NCBI GenBank assembly: GCA_963746265.1
Contig: CAVVAM010000011.1
Location: 558,001 to 622,000, forward strand
Direction of reading: 5' to 3'
Length of the DNA: 64,000 nt
Source of the DNA: Ilumatobacter sp963746265
GTDB lineage: Bacteria; Actinomycetota; Acidimicrobiia; Acidimicrobiales; Ilumatobacteraceae
Below, piece by piece: positions 56,440 to 64,000 of this stretch. The notes below the pieces were generated by a model. That model was given only the letters and a program-made list of their open reading frames with translations, was not told the DNA's origin and did not search any database. The translations under genes and the position numbers were made by a program. The first letter of the stretch is position 1; each line of letters begins with the position of its first letter.

Positions 56440-57734
56440 TCAGAAGCCGATCGACTCGTCGATGAACTCGTTGGTGTACATGTCCTCGGCCGTCAGATCG
56501 GCGGGCACCTCGGCGCCGGCGTCGCGAATCGTATCGATCAACTCGTTGACGCGATCGAAGTCGAAATTGCCGACCGTCGAGTCGGGCCCGTTGCCGTGCA
56601 GCTCCAGTTCTGTCATCGTCTCCGATGCGAACGCAGCGACACCCTCGGGGTACACCCAGTCACTGTTGAACTGCGCAACCACGTCGACGATCATTGCGTT
56701 GGTCCGGGCTGGATCGTTCGCGTAGTCGACGACGGCCTGCTGCACGATCGGGACGAATTGCTCGAGGCACGGCCGCAACGTCTCCAGGTCGGTCGGCTTC
56801 ACGCCGAGCGCCTGCGAGTACACCTGGTAGCCGGCATCGTGGAGGAGTTGGAAGGCCACGTCGCGGCCGAACTCCTCGAACGTGTTCTTGTAGAGGTACG
56901 GCTCGGCGGACGCGAATCCCTGCTGTGCGATGTCACCCTCCGCGATGAACCGGGCCGGTGTGCCGTCGTACGACTTGTCGATCATGTCGTCGGTCCAGAT
57001 CCCGAGCGCCACGAACGCTTCGGGGAAGCCGGGCGCGCCGCCGAAGAGATTGACGCTGACGCCGGCATCGCCGAGGTCGGCGATCGTCTCGATGTCGGGA
57101 TATGTCTCCGGGTCCCACATCACGATCTGTGGGTTCTTCTCCAGCGGAGCAACGACGGCGACGAGTGGTGCGTCCTCCCAGTTCTGGGCCTGTCCGTCGG
57201 TCGAGGTGTAGCCGATGTGGATCGAGTCGTCGGTGTACATGTTGACGCGTGGTGCGTTGAACCCGATCGCCGGGCCGCCGGCTCGCACCTCGAGGGTGAT
57301 CCCGGTCGGTTCGCCGCCCGCGATCATCGATCCGCTGGTGATCTTGTTGTCGGCGTCGACGGTGTAGTCGTCACCGATCATCTCGTACAGCGCGCCGTGC
57401 TCCGACTCGGTCCACCAGTCGGTCTGGATGACGAGTGGGTCGGGGCACACGCTGGTGAGGTCGATCGCCACCGCCTCGCCCGTCTCCTCGGACATCTCGC
57501 CCGTCTCCTCGGACATCTCGCCCGTTCCTCGGACATCTCGCCCGTCTCCTCGGACATCTCGCCCGTCTCCTCCGCGGTCGCTTCGGTGGTCGCTTCCGCA
57601 GTCGCTTCGGTGGTGGCTTCGGCGGTCGCTTCCGCGGGCGTCGCGTCGTCATCGTCGTCGCCGCCGCATGCGGCAACGGCGAGTCCGAGCGCCACGACGC
57701 CGGCGACGTAGCGAGAGGTTCTGCGCTGTTTCAT
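56440..57734 (-). pseudogene. ABC substrate-binding lipoprotein (NMT1/THI5-like), frameshifted in an N-terminal repeat
   Basis: ATG 57734, with GGGGAG upstream, starts a signal peptide ending in the lipobox LAVAAC. A Thr/Glu/Ala-rich linker and then SEETGEM repeats follow. One repeat copy at 57521-57540 is 20 instead of 21 bases. Reading then leaves the frame of the mature domain, which continues from about 57516 to 56440 with QTDWWTESEHGALYEMIG and ITLEVRAGGPAIGF, typical of nitrate/sulfonate/pyrimidine-type binding proteins. It is either a real one-base deletion or a sequencing error. The solute is unknown. Confidence 0.8.
57479..57561. repeat. 21-bp tandem repeat, four copies, one of them 20 bp
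   Basis: The unit CCCGTCTCCTCGGACATCTCG occurs at 57479-57499, 57500-57520 and 57541-57561. The copy at 57521-57540 lacks one C. A partial unit follows. On the minus strand it encodes a seven-residue Glu-rich unit of the lipoprotein linker. Confidence 0.9.
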
Positions 57735-57801
57735 GGTGGTGGTTTCTCCCCCTGATGGCTCAGGTGTTTGGTGGTGTGTTGTGAGTGGGTCGCCCGCTCG
57801 C

Positions 57802-58698
57802 TCAGTCGGTGGCGTCGTACCACTTCCCGATCGCGAGGTTCTGGATCCAACCGAAGAGCAGGAAGACGGTGACGCCGAGCGCCGACGACATGATGACGGC
57901 CGCCAACAGTTCTTCACCCTGCAGTTGGCTGGCATAGCGGCGAAGCAGCTGACCGATGCCGACGTCACCTCGGGCGAAGAAGAAATCACCGACGATGGCG
58001 CCGATCACCGACAGACCCGCCGAGATGCGGAGCCCGGCGAAGATCGCGGGCATCGCCGCCGGGTACATGAGCTTCCTCAACCGGGTGAACCGGTTCGCGT
58101 GGTGCAAGGTGAACAGGTCGTGCATCCCGCGCTCGGCCGACTGCAGCCCGAACAGTGTGTTCACGATGATCGGGAACAGCGAGATGATGACGCACACGAT
58201 GATCCGCGACTGCTGTCCCGTGCCCCACCAGAACGAGATCAGCGGGACGATGGCGAGAATCGGGATCGCCTGGAGCATCACCAGGTACGGATACAGCGCA
58301 CGTTCCATGATCTTGGTCTGGCTCATGATCGTCGCCAGTGTGAAACCGAGCACGATCGAGATGCTCAGGCCCATCAGGGCGACCTTGGTGCTCGACCACA
58401 GACCACCCAGGATCTCCGAGAAGTTGTCCCAGTCGAGGAAACCCACCTGCAGCACTTCGTGCGGCGGACGAAGCAGGAATCGGCGCCCCTCGTCCAGCAT
58501 CACGTAGGACACGAAGTACCAGCCCGCGAGCACGACGATGCCCATCAGGATCGGCGGGAGGAATTGTCCGACCAGTGTTCGAGCTCGCTTCTTGGCCCCC
58601 GAACCACCGGCCACCGGGAGCGGATCCAGGGCCGGCGTGCCCGCGAGTGCTTCGCCTTCGTAGGCCGCTTGCCGATCGGTGTCCTTGATGTCGGTCAT
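57802..58698 (-). CDS. ABC transporter permease (SsuC/TauC/NrtB family)
   Basis: The 298-residue protein has a polar N-terminal region of about 40 residues and then six helices. The EAA loop for ATPase contact lies near RKLMYPAAMPAIFAGLRISAG, and the segment LQAIPILAIVPLISFWWGTG is typical of the nitrate/sulfonate/taurine family. Its ATG overlaps the ATPase stop (ATGA), so both are translated together; the binding-protein gene follows after 67 bp. Confidence 0.9.
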   Translation of the reverse strand: MTDIKDTDRQAAYEGEALAGTPALDPLPVAGGSGAKKRARTLVGQFLPPILMGIVVLAGWYFVSYVMLDEGRRFLLRPPHEVLQVGFLDWDNFSEILGGLWSSTKVALMGLSISIVLGFTLATIMSQTKIMERALYPYLVMLQAIPILAIVPLISFWWGTGQQSRIIVCVIISLFPIIVNTLFGLQSAERGMHDLFTLHHANRFTRLRKLMYPAAMPAIFAGLRISAGLSVIGAIVGDFFFARGDVGIGQLLRRYASQLQGEELLAAVIMSSALGVTVFLLFGWIQNLAIGKWYDATD

Positions 58699-59453
58699 GA
58701 GTGGGAACCTCGCAACTTCTGTGAGACCTGACCGCTGAGTTCGGCGAACGCAGGCTCGAAACGGAGATCGGGATGGCGGGGGTACTCGAACGGCACGTCG
58801 AACTCCGCCACGATGCGACCGGGCCGGGCCGACATGACGATCACCCGCGTCGACATGAACACGGCCTCGCTGATCGAGTGCGTGATGAACAGCCCCGCGA
58901 ATCCCTCTCGTTGGAAGAGCTGCTGGGTCTCTTCGTTGAGGTGCTCCCGGGTGATCTCGTCGACCGCACCGAACGGCTCGTCGAACAGGAACACGGGAGG
59001 GCTCAGCGTCAGGGTGCGAGCCAGCGAGGCTCGCATCTTCATGCCGCCGGAGAGCGATTTCGGGTAGTGACCCTGGAAACCGTCCAGGCCGACGAGCTGG
59101 ATCGCCGCTTCAGCCAGCCGTGATCGCTCAGACTTGGGAACGTCGTGGAGCTCCGCCAGCAATTCGACGTTGCCCTTCACGGTTCGCCACGGCAGCAGGG
59201 TGGCGTCCTGGAACACGTACCCCAACCGATCGCGATCCACGACCACTGCGCCCGCCGTCGGTTCCAGCAGACCGGAGGCGATCTTCAGCAATGTCGATTT
59301 TCCGCAGCCAGACGGGCCGACGACGGTGACGAATTCACCCTTGCGAACCGTGAACGACACGTCGCGGACCGCCTCGGTGCCGTCCGGGAACGTCATGCCG
59401 ATGCCTTCGAACGACAGTGATTCGGTTCCCTGTGCCGTGGTGGCGACCGTCAT
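58695..59453 (-). CDS. ABC transporter ATP-binding protein (SsuB/TauB family)
   Basis: The 252-residue ATPase has Walker A GPSGCGKST, the Q-loop VFQDATLLPWRTV, the signature SLSGGM and Walker B VFLFDEPFGAVDEITRE, followed by THSISEAVFMSTRV. PFGAVD and LLPWRTV are the markers of the nitrate/sulfonate/taurine group. The start ATG 59453 has GGAGG 6 bases upstream. A GTG-containing in-frame extension exists but adds an unlikely tail. A palindrome lies directly upstream of the ribosome-binding site. Confidence 0.93.
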   Translation of the reverse strand: MTVATTAQGTESLSFEGIGMTFPDGTEAVRDVSFTVRKGEFVTVVGPSGCGKSTLLKIASGLLEPTAGAVVVDRDRLGYVFQDATLLPWRTVKGNVELLAELHDVPKSERSRLAEAAIQLVGLDGFQGHYPKSLSGGMKMRASLARTLTLSPPVFLFDEPFGAVDEITREHLNEETQQLFQREGFAGLFITHSISEAVFMSTRVIVMSARPGRIVAEFDVPFEYPRHPDLRFEPAFAELSGQVSQKLRGSHS

Positions 59454-59467
59454 CAGTTCCTCCAGCT

Positions 59468-59483
59468 CCGGGAGTGCTCCCGG
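59468..59483 (-). promoter_or_regulatory. inverted repeat next to the importer ribosome-binding site
   Basis: CCGGGAG and CTCCCGG, two bases apart, form a 7-bp stem a few bases upstream of the Shine-Dalgarno sequence of the ATPase gene. The rest of the 142-bp leader has candidate -10 boxes but no riboswitch that I recognise. Confidence 0.4.
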
Positions 59484-59595
59484 CAGACCAACTAGAGACT
59501 GCACCGTAGCGGACTACAGCGATGGCATTACACACGGCAAGCAGGGCTGCTCCGAGGTTTCACGCGGCGGAAACACAGCGGTCGACACCGAGCGG

Positions 59596-60396
59596 TCACG
59601 TCGCCCAGCTGGGTGACCACGAGTCGTACGTCCCGATGGGCACGACGTGCGAGTTGAGCCCGCCGCCAGGGTGCCAGTGATGAAGGACGAGTCCGGTCGG
59701 CTCGGACGTGTACCGGGTCGATCCGGCCCGGAGGTCGAGCGCCAACTGACTGGCTGTGCTCGGGCACACGACCGCGATGGTCCCGGCGTACCGGCACTGG
59801 AACGATCGATGCAGATGACCGCTCACGACGGCTTCGACGTGTGGGTGCCGTCCGATCACGTCGGCCTCCGGGCCGCCTCGATCGAATCCGTACGGGACGT
59901 CCATCCACGTGATGCCGCTGATCACCGGAGGGTGGTGCTGGGCCACCACGACCGGTCGGTTCGCTGCGGACAGTTGCGCGTCGAGCCAGTCGAGCTGTCG
60001 ATCCGACAGCGTTCCGTCATGGCGACCCACCACGGTGGTGTCGAGTGCGATGAGCGTGACCTCCCCGCCGTCGACGACGAAATCGATCGGTTCGGCCGGC
60101 GCTCCCGATGGCACGACCTCCGGGAACCGGCGTCGCAGCTCGGATCGGTCGTCGTGGTTGCCGGGCAACGGCACGAACGGTGCCCGGAGCGGAGCGAGCA
60201 GCTCGACGAGGTGGTCGTATTGGACGGCGGTGCCATCGTTCACCAGATCACCGGTGCCGACCACCAGGTCGGGTTGCAGCTCGAGCGCGTTGATCGTCTC
60301 GACGGCCGCACGCAGGCCCGCCGCACTGTCGATCCGATCGGCGAACGGGTCACCGGGATCCACGATGTGACAGTCGGAGATCTGCGCGATCAACAT
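59596..60396 (-). CDS. calcineurin-like metallophosphoesterase (CpdA-like 3',5'-cyclic nucleotide phosphodiesterase)
   Basis: The 266-residue di-metal phosphoesterase has the ordered motifs D-x-H (SDCHIVDP), GD (GTGDLVNDG), GNHD (PGNHDDRSEL), H (AQHHPP) and GHxH (SGHLHRS). These and the length fit the CpdA/Rv0805 class, which hydrolyses cAMP and related phosphodiesters. It is cytosolic, with no signal peptide. TAGTGT ends 6 bases before the ATG. It lies back to back with a small ABM-like gene 36 bp away. Confidence 0.9.
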   Translation of the reverse strand: MLIAQISDCHIVDPGDPFADRIDSAAGLRAAVETINALELQPDLVVGTGDLVNDGTAVQYDHLVELLAPLRAPFVPLPGNHDDRSELRRRFPEVVPSGAPAEPIDFVVDGGEVTLIALDTTVVGRHDGTLSDRQLDWLDAQLSAANRPVVVAQHHPPVISGITWMDVPYGFDRGGPEADVIGRHPHVEAVVSGHLHRSFQCRYAGTIAVVCPSTASQLALDLRAGSTRYTSEPTGLVLHHWHPGGGLNSHVVPIGTYDSWSPSWAT

Positions 60397-60402
60397 GTCG
60401 TC

Positions 60403-60408
60403 ACACTA
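60403..60408 (-). promoter_or_regulatory. putative leaderless -10 box (TAGTGT) of the phosphoesterase gene
   Basis: It ends 6 bases before ATG 60396. Confidence 0.45.
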
Positions 60409-60419
60409 GGTAGACCGCG

Positions 60420-60425
60420 TAGCGT
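60420..60425 (+). promoter_or_regulatory. putative leaderless -10 box (TAGCGT) of the ABM-like gene
   Basis: It ends 7 bases before ATG 60433. It lies 12 bp from the opposing minus-strand box, so the -35 regions must fall within the divergent coding sequences. Confidence 0.5.
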
Positions 60426-60432
60426 GTCGAGC

Positions 60433-60723
60433 ATGGTGATCGAGTTCCTCACATTCAGCGTCCCTCCCGACGAGCTCGAGGAGTGGCTCGCGGTCGAAGA
60501 GCAGCACTGGTCTCGATTCCTCGAGTGGCAGGACGGCTTCATCCGCAAGGAGATGTGGCGTTCCCACGACGATCCGACGGCCGTGCACGCGGTCATCTGG
60601 TGGGAGTCGATGGAGCACTGGAAGGGCGTCAAGCAGGAGGACCTCGAGCACGTGATCGCGGCGATGGGTCCGTACGAGCGCCGCGCCGAGTGCGTGTCGT
60701 TCGACCTGCTGCGCGAGGGCTGA
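60433..60723 (+). CDS. small antibiotic-biosynthesis-monooxygenase-like protein (TIGR03792 type)
   Basis: The 96-residue protein has a ferredoxin-like alpha/beta pattern. VIEFLTFSVPPDELEEWLAVEEQHW, read in two parts, starts it, and the core is FLEWQDGFIRKEMWRSHDD followed by VHAVIWWESMEHWKGV. This matches small dimeric heme-degrading/ABM-like proteins of unknown role. Its stop codon abuts the stop of the convergent LLM gene. Confidence 0.75.
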   Translation: MVIEFLTFSVPPDELEEWLAVEEQHWSRFLEWQDGFIRKEMWRSHDDPTAVHAVIWWESMEHWKGVKQEDLEHVIAAMGPYERRAECVSFDLLREG

Positions 60724-61527
60724 TCAGACGCTGCCGAGGATCTCGGCGGAGCGCTCGACCAGAGGGAGCGGATCGGTGCCCGGCCTCGCCAGCTGCACGA
60801 GGTTGAGGCCGATCGCAGCGGGAGCGAACCGTTCGATCGCACCGACCAGGACGTCGTGGGCAGCGTCCCAGTCGAGTTCGGTGGGTGAGCCTGGTCGGTC
60901 GACCGCCGTCTGATAGATCGCGGTCGCGACCGGGCCGACCGTCGCTGCGTCGGCGATGATCGATGCGTGCTGTTCGGCCGTGCAGCCGGACAGAAACAGT
61001 CCGTCGGCCACTCGCGCCGCCAGTCGGACGAGTTGCGGACCGCGGGCGCCGATCCAGATCGGCACCGCTCGGGGCGGCATGGCGTGCCCGGGCGGCGAGT
61101 AGCCGACGGTCGCGACATCACGATGCACGGCGCGGATGAGGTCGACCGCATCACGGAGCAACGCCACCGGCCGGTCGGCGCGCAGTCCGAACGGTCCCAA
61201 CGACAACTCGCCACCGACGCCGAGCCCGATCACGGCGCGGCCGCTGCTCAACTCGTCGATCGTCGCCATCGAAGCGGCGATCACCCCGGGGTGTCTCAAC
61301 ACGGGCGAGGTGATGCCGGTGGCCAAGCGGATTCGCCGGGTCGTCCCGGCCGCAGCCGCCAGCACCGCCAGGGGGTCGCGAGCGACGCCCTCGTCCGCGA
61401 TCCACACCTCGTCGAGGCCACATTCCTCGGCCGCGACGACGGCCTCGACGAGCGCAGGTGCTTCGATCCCCGGGAACATCCAGATCCCGCGGCGCGTCCG
61501 TCGGGGGTCGGTGGGCGCTGGAGCCAC
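60724..61527 (-). CDS. LLM-class flavin/F420-dependent oxidoreductase
   Basis: The 267-residue TIM-barrel enzyme has IWMFPGIEAPALVEAVVAAEECGLDEVWIADE at the start (read in parts) and the family segments LATGITSPVLRHPGVIAASMATIDELSSGRAVIGLGVGG. IPIWIGARGPQLVRLAARVADG is the C-terminal cofactor loop. F420- or FMN-dependent members reduce or oxidise varied metabolites; the substrate is unknown. GTG 61527 is the start. It is divergent from a second LLM gene with only 26 bp between start codons. Confidence 0.85.
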   Translation of the reverse strand: MAPAPTDPRRTRRGIWMFPGIEAPALVEAVVAAEECGLDEVWIADEGVARDPLAVLAAAAGTTRRIRLATGITSPVLRHPGVIAASMATIDELSSGRAVIGLGVGGELSLGPFGLRADRPVALLRDAVDLIRAVHRDVATVGYSPPGHAMPPRAVPIWIGARGPQLVRLAARVADGLFLSGCTAEQHASIIADAATVGPVATAIYQTAVDRPGSPTELDWDAAHDVLVGAIERFAPAAIGLNLVQLARPGTDPLPLVERSAEILGSV

Positions 61528-61541
61528 GCGTTCCAGTCTCG

Positions 61542-61547
61542 TACAGT
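61542..61547 (+). promoter_or_regulatory. putative leaderless -10 box (TACAGT)
   Basis: It ends 6 bases before ATG 61554. The -35 region would fall inside the start of the opposite LLM gene. Confidence 0.45.
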
Positions 61548-61553
61548 GAGGGT

Positions 61554-62708
61554 ATGCGTACGGGCATCTTCCTCTTCGGTGGCGTCGAGATGCCGGATGC
61601 GGGTGCCGGGCTCCCGGCTCCGACCGATCGTCGGTACGACAAGAAAGAGGTGTGGCGGGCGACCGAGCAGATCCTCGACATGGGCGTCCTGTCGGATCGC
61701 CTCGGCTTCGACTCGTTCTGGCTCACCGAGCACCACTTCCAGTACGAGGGCTACGAGGTGATCCCCAACGGCTTGCTCATCGGCTCGATCCTGGCCGAAC
61801 GGACGGAACGGATCCGGATCGGCATGGCGTTCAACATCGTGCCCCAGTGGCACCCGCTGAAGCTCGCCGAGGACTTCGCGACGCTGCACAACATCTCGGG
61901 TGGTCGCGGCATCCTTGGCGTGGGTCGTGGCACGGTACCGCGGGAGGCAGAGCCGTTGGGAACGAAGATCGGCAGCTTCGACAACCCGGATCAGATCGCC
62001 GCCGACGAGATCAACCGCAAGATGTTCGACGAGGCCATGGACGTCATCAGGCTCGCACTCGACAACGACACGTTCTCGTACCACGGCGACATCTACGACT
62101 TCCCGCCGCCGGGCATCCCGGACCGGGGCGGCTTCGTCGAGGAGCTGACCCTGGTGCCACAACCGCTGTACCCGTACGAGATCTGGCAGGCGATCACCTC
62201 GCCACCGTCGCTCGAGCAGGTACCCAAGGCGGGTTGGGGTGGCGTGTTCTGGAACTGCCATCACTCGTTCATCAAGATGCGGTGGGAGAGGTTCGCCGAG
62301 ACCTACCAGGCCGCACATGGGCGGGCACTCGGTCGCGGCGAGAAGCGCATGCTCGTGCTCAACACGTGCATCGAGGACACACGCGAACAGGCGATCGAAT
62401 CGGTCCGGGACGGCCACGACGAGTTCTGGAAGTTCCTCGGGCCGTACGGATGGAGCAAGGGCTACATAGGGGACGACGGCAAGCCGGCGCCGCCCGGGTT
62501 GATCCCCACACTCGAGGACTCCATGGACCGCCAACGCACGTGGGTCGTCGGTTCGCCCGACGACGTCGCCGAGACGATCACCTGGTACCGGGACGAACTC
62601 GGCCTCGAGGACCTGATGATCTTCCCCGCCATGCCGGGCGATGCATACCGCAAGGTCGAGACGCAGCTCCATCGCCTCGCCGAGGAGGTCCTGCCACGGA
62701 TTGTGTGA
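61554..62708 (+). CDS. LLM-class flavin-dependent oxidoreductase (luciferase alpha-like)
   Basis: The 384-residue protein is a bacterial-luciferase-like monooxygenase with FDSFWLTEHHFQYEGYEVIPNG, IRIGMAFNIVPQWHPLKLAEDFATLHNISGGR (read in parts) and GVGRGTVPREAEPLG. The insertion around DNDTFSYHGDIYDFPPPG and the long C-terminal region are typical of FMN-dependent monooxygenases in this class. The substrate is unknown. It may act on the same compound class as the divergent LLM. Confidence 0.87.
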   Translation: MRTGIFLFGGVEMPDAGAGLPAPTDRRYDKKEVWRATEQILDMGVLSDRLGFDSFWLTEHHFQYEGYEVIPNGLLIGSILAERTERIRIGMAFNIVPQWHPLKLAEDFATLHNISGGRGILGVGRGTVPREAEPLGTKIGSFDNPDQIAADEINRKMFDEAMDVIRLALDNDTFSYHGDIYDFPPPGIPDRGGFVEELTLVPQPLYPYEIWQAITSPPSLEQVPKAGWGGVFWNCHHSFIKMRWERFAETYQAAHGRALGRGEKRMLVLNTCIEDTREQAIESVRDGHDEFWKFLGPYGWSKGYIGDDGKPAPPGLIPTLEDSMDRQRTWVVGSPDDVAETITWYRDELGLEDLMIFPAMPGDAYRKVETQLHRLAEEVLPRIV

Positions 62709-62754
62709 CGGTTGCCCCGATCGGCGATCGACGGACGCGGAGGACACGAGCCTG

Positions 62755-63816
62755 ATGACGGAGAGCCGAGCTCTTCTCGGCTCGGGTCGTGAGCGCGTCG
62801 TGTCGGTGCGTCGGATGAGGGCCGCGATCGGGGACGTCGCCTGGTTGAACGCTCGTCTCGACGAGACAGGCCGTTGGTCCGGCGGTCGCATCGTCTCGGT
62901 CGGCTCCGAACGCATCGGACTCGGGTACGGCCTGAGCGGTGAGATCCGCCGGCTCCACTGCACGACCGATCGGAGCGATCACGCAACACTCGTCGCCAAG
63001 ATCGAGGATGCACCGAAGATCCAGCGGGCGCTGTCGGCACGCCGTCACGTCGCGGAGCATCTCGGCCGGTCGATCCCGAGACTCTGGGGAGCGCACCTGA
63101 GCGCCGACGGCGACGGCGGATCCGGCGTCCTGCTGCTCGAGGACGTCCGACCGGCGGAGCAGGGCGACGAACTGCGTCCGGTGAGCCACCGGCAGGCTGC
63201 CGATCTGGTGTCGATCGTCCGGAGGCTGCACTGCGCCCCGGTGGCCGAGGAGCTCGATCTCGAGCGTTGGGCGCCGCGTCCGGTGTCGGGACATGGGTGG
63301 GCGTCGGCGCTCGTACGTCTCGACCATCAGCTGACCGGGTTCGACGATGCCTGGTGGCACCGGATCGAACGGATCGGAGAGGAGGCCGACGCCGGGGTAC
63401 GTTCGTTGAGGGACCGACCGTTCGTGTGGATCCACACCGACCCGCACCTCGACAACGTGATGTGGCGGACCGACGGCTCGATCGTGCTCCTCGACTGGTC
63501 GAACGCACGGCTGGGGCCTGCGGCGGTCGACGGGGCCATCCTGCTGTTCAGCCTGTGCTTCGGACCGCATCCATCGTTGTCACCCGACGATCTGATCGGC
63601 ATGCTCGCCCCCGGCACGTCCTCAGCTGCTACCGCGACGTTCCGGCGGGACGTGCGCGCCGCCGTCACGGCGCACCTTCGAGCCGTACTGGGCTGGATGG
63701 GTCGACCCGGTGAGGACGTTCATCGGCGAGCGGGGGCGCTTCGCGACGATGCCGTCGGGAGGATCGACCGGGCGGTGGCCTGGCTCGACGCGCCTACCGG
63801 CCGAAGTCGAACGTGA
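62755..63816 (+). CDS. aminoglycoside-phosphotransferase-fold (APH/CHK) kinase
   Basis: The 353-residue kinase has the catalytic loop HTDPHLDNVM (H-x-D-x4-N) and a DFG-equivalent LLDWSNARLG. The N-lobe shows LSGEIRRLHC and LVAKIED with an ATP-binding Lys. The subgroup resembles ecdysteroid/choline-kinase-like APH proteins common in actinobacteria, so antibiotic resistance should not be assumed. GGAGG lies 11 bases before ATG 62755. Its 3' end overlaps the convergent creatininase-like gene by 23 bp. Confidence 0.82.
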   Translation: MTESRALLGSGRERVVSVRRMRAAIGDVAWLNARLDETGRWSGGRIVSVGSERIGLGYGLSGEIRRLHCTTDRSDHATLVAKIEDAPKIQRALSARRHVAEHLGRSIPRLWGAHLSADGDGGSGVLLLEDVRPAEQGDELRPVSHRQAADLVSIVRRLHCAPVAEELDLERWAPRPVSGHGWASALVRLDHQLTGFDDAWWHRIERIGEEADAGVRSLRDRPFVWIHTDPHLDNVMWRTDGSIVLLDWSNARLGPAAVDGAILLFSLCFGPHPSLSPDDLIGMLAPGTSSAATATFRRDVRAAVTAHLRAVLGWMGRPGEDVHRRAGALRDDAVGRIDRAVAWLDAPTGRSRT

Positions 63817-64000
63817 CGATCTCGGCCATCTGCGCGGCGAGGTGCTCGACGTTGGCCTCGAACAGTTGCTTGCCGAGGTCGGCGTTGGCGCCGGTCGGAT
63901 CACCGATGTAGCCGGCGTCGTCGAAGTCGTTCGACAGCCAACCGAACATGACCGGTCCGCCGAACTTGACGAACTCGTTGTCGGCCAGCGCTTCGGGCAC
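63794..64000 (-). CDS. creatininase-family protein, C-terminal part, 5' end beyond the window
   Basis: The 68 visible residues end a protein that continues past the edge. GGPVMFGWLSNDF, then GYIGDPTGANADLGKQLFEANVEHLAAQMAEI matches the C-terminus of creatininase-family amidohydrolases, which share the G-D-P-x-x-A-x-x-x-x-G-x-x-L end. Members hydrolyse creatinine or related cyclic amides, and MftE-type members act in peptide-cofactor maturation. Too little is visible to choose between them. Confidence 0.6.
   Translation of the reverse strand: MPEALADNEFVKFGGPVMFGWLSNDFDDAGYIGDPTGANADLGKQLFEANVEHLAAQMAEIVTFDFGR

Noticed and set aside
57479..57561. The 21-bp tandem repeats considered as a CRISPR array.
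   Set aside because: There are no spacers between copies, and the unit is in phase with a coding sequence.
59454..59595. Leader of the SsuB-like importer considered as a TPP or guanidine riboswitch.
   Set aside because: I could not find the conserved core sequences of either class. Only the inverted repeat near the ribosome-binding site is evident.
62755..63816. APH-fold kinase considered as an antibiotic-resistance gene.
   Set aside because: Only the generic kinase motifs are present, and this fold is common in actinobacterial metabolism. Nothing nearby suggests resistance or mobility.

Overview
The window is gene-dense, high-GC DNA that reads as an actinobacterial chromosome. The scpA-scpB-rluB-tyrA-aroA order, F420-type LLM flavoenzymes, DprE1/DprE2 and an AftD-like arabinosyltransferase point to Actinomycetota. 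The gene mix reminds me of Acidimicrobiia such as Ilumatobacter, but I could not verify that. I saw no rRNA, tRNA or CRISPR array. No gene-free stretch exceeds 300 bases; the longest gaps are about 140 to 170 bp (15117-15257, 45890-46029, 59454-59595 and the left arm of the insertion sequence, 25785-25940).

Layout. 1-5391: MATE exporter (cut by the edge), trpS, a sulfatase paired with a SWEET-like PQ-loop protein, a CGNR-type zinc-finger protein and a small coiled-coil protein. 5502-10051: the coupled run scpA, scpB, rluB, tyrA, aroA. 10048-38740: a roughly 28-kb cell-envelope glycan region. It holds a HAD phosphatase, a UbiA-type decaprenyl-phosphate phosphoribosyltransferase, a PAP2 phosphatase, DprE1 and DprE2 (together a route to decaprenyl-phospho-arabinose), soluble and membrane glycosyltransferases, a polyprenol-phosphate mannosyltransferase-like enzyme, two methyltransferases, a LysM/M23 peptidase, and a tightly overlapped minus-strand operon (small membrane protein, GMC oxidoreductase, two extended SDRs, PIG-V-like GT, AftD) followed by a GT-C protein. 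A 1,610-bp IS1380-family element with a frameshifted transposase and a 5-bp target duplication sits in the middle.

38852-46848: a DNA glycosylase, a five-gene oligopeptide/solute ABC importer operon and PPK2. 46904-53510: a three-subunit xanthine-dehydrogenase-type hydroxylase, a purine-type phosphoribosyltransferase, a site-2 protease and an M20 carbamoylase/allantoate-type amidohydrolase. 53541-59453: a phytoene-desaturase-like FAD enzyme, a Rieske oxygenase and a nitrate/sulfonate-type ABC importer whose binding-protein gene is frameshifted inside a 21-bp tandem repeat. 59596-64000: a metallophosphoesterase, a small ABM-like protein, two divergent LLM oxidoreductases, an aminoglycoside-phosphotransferase-fold kinase and the end of a creatininase-like gene.

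Two themes stand out. First, the region encodes a mycobacterium-like arabinan precursor pathway in what looks like a non-mycobacterial actinobacterium, and its DprE1 has Ala at position 387, where Mycobacterium tuberculosis has the benzothiazinone-reactive Cys. Second, about 20 genes have a TANNNT box ending 6-10 bases before the start codon and no Shine-Dalgarno sequence, which indicates widespread leaderless transcription and was used to choose several starts.
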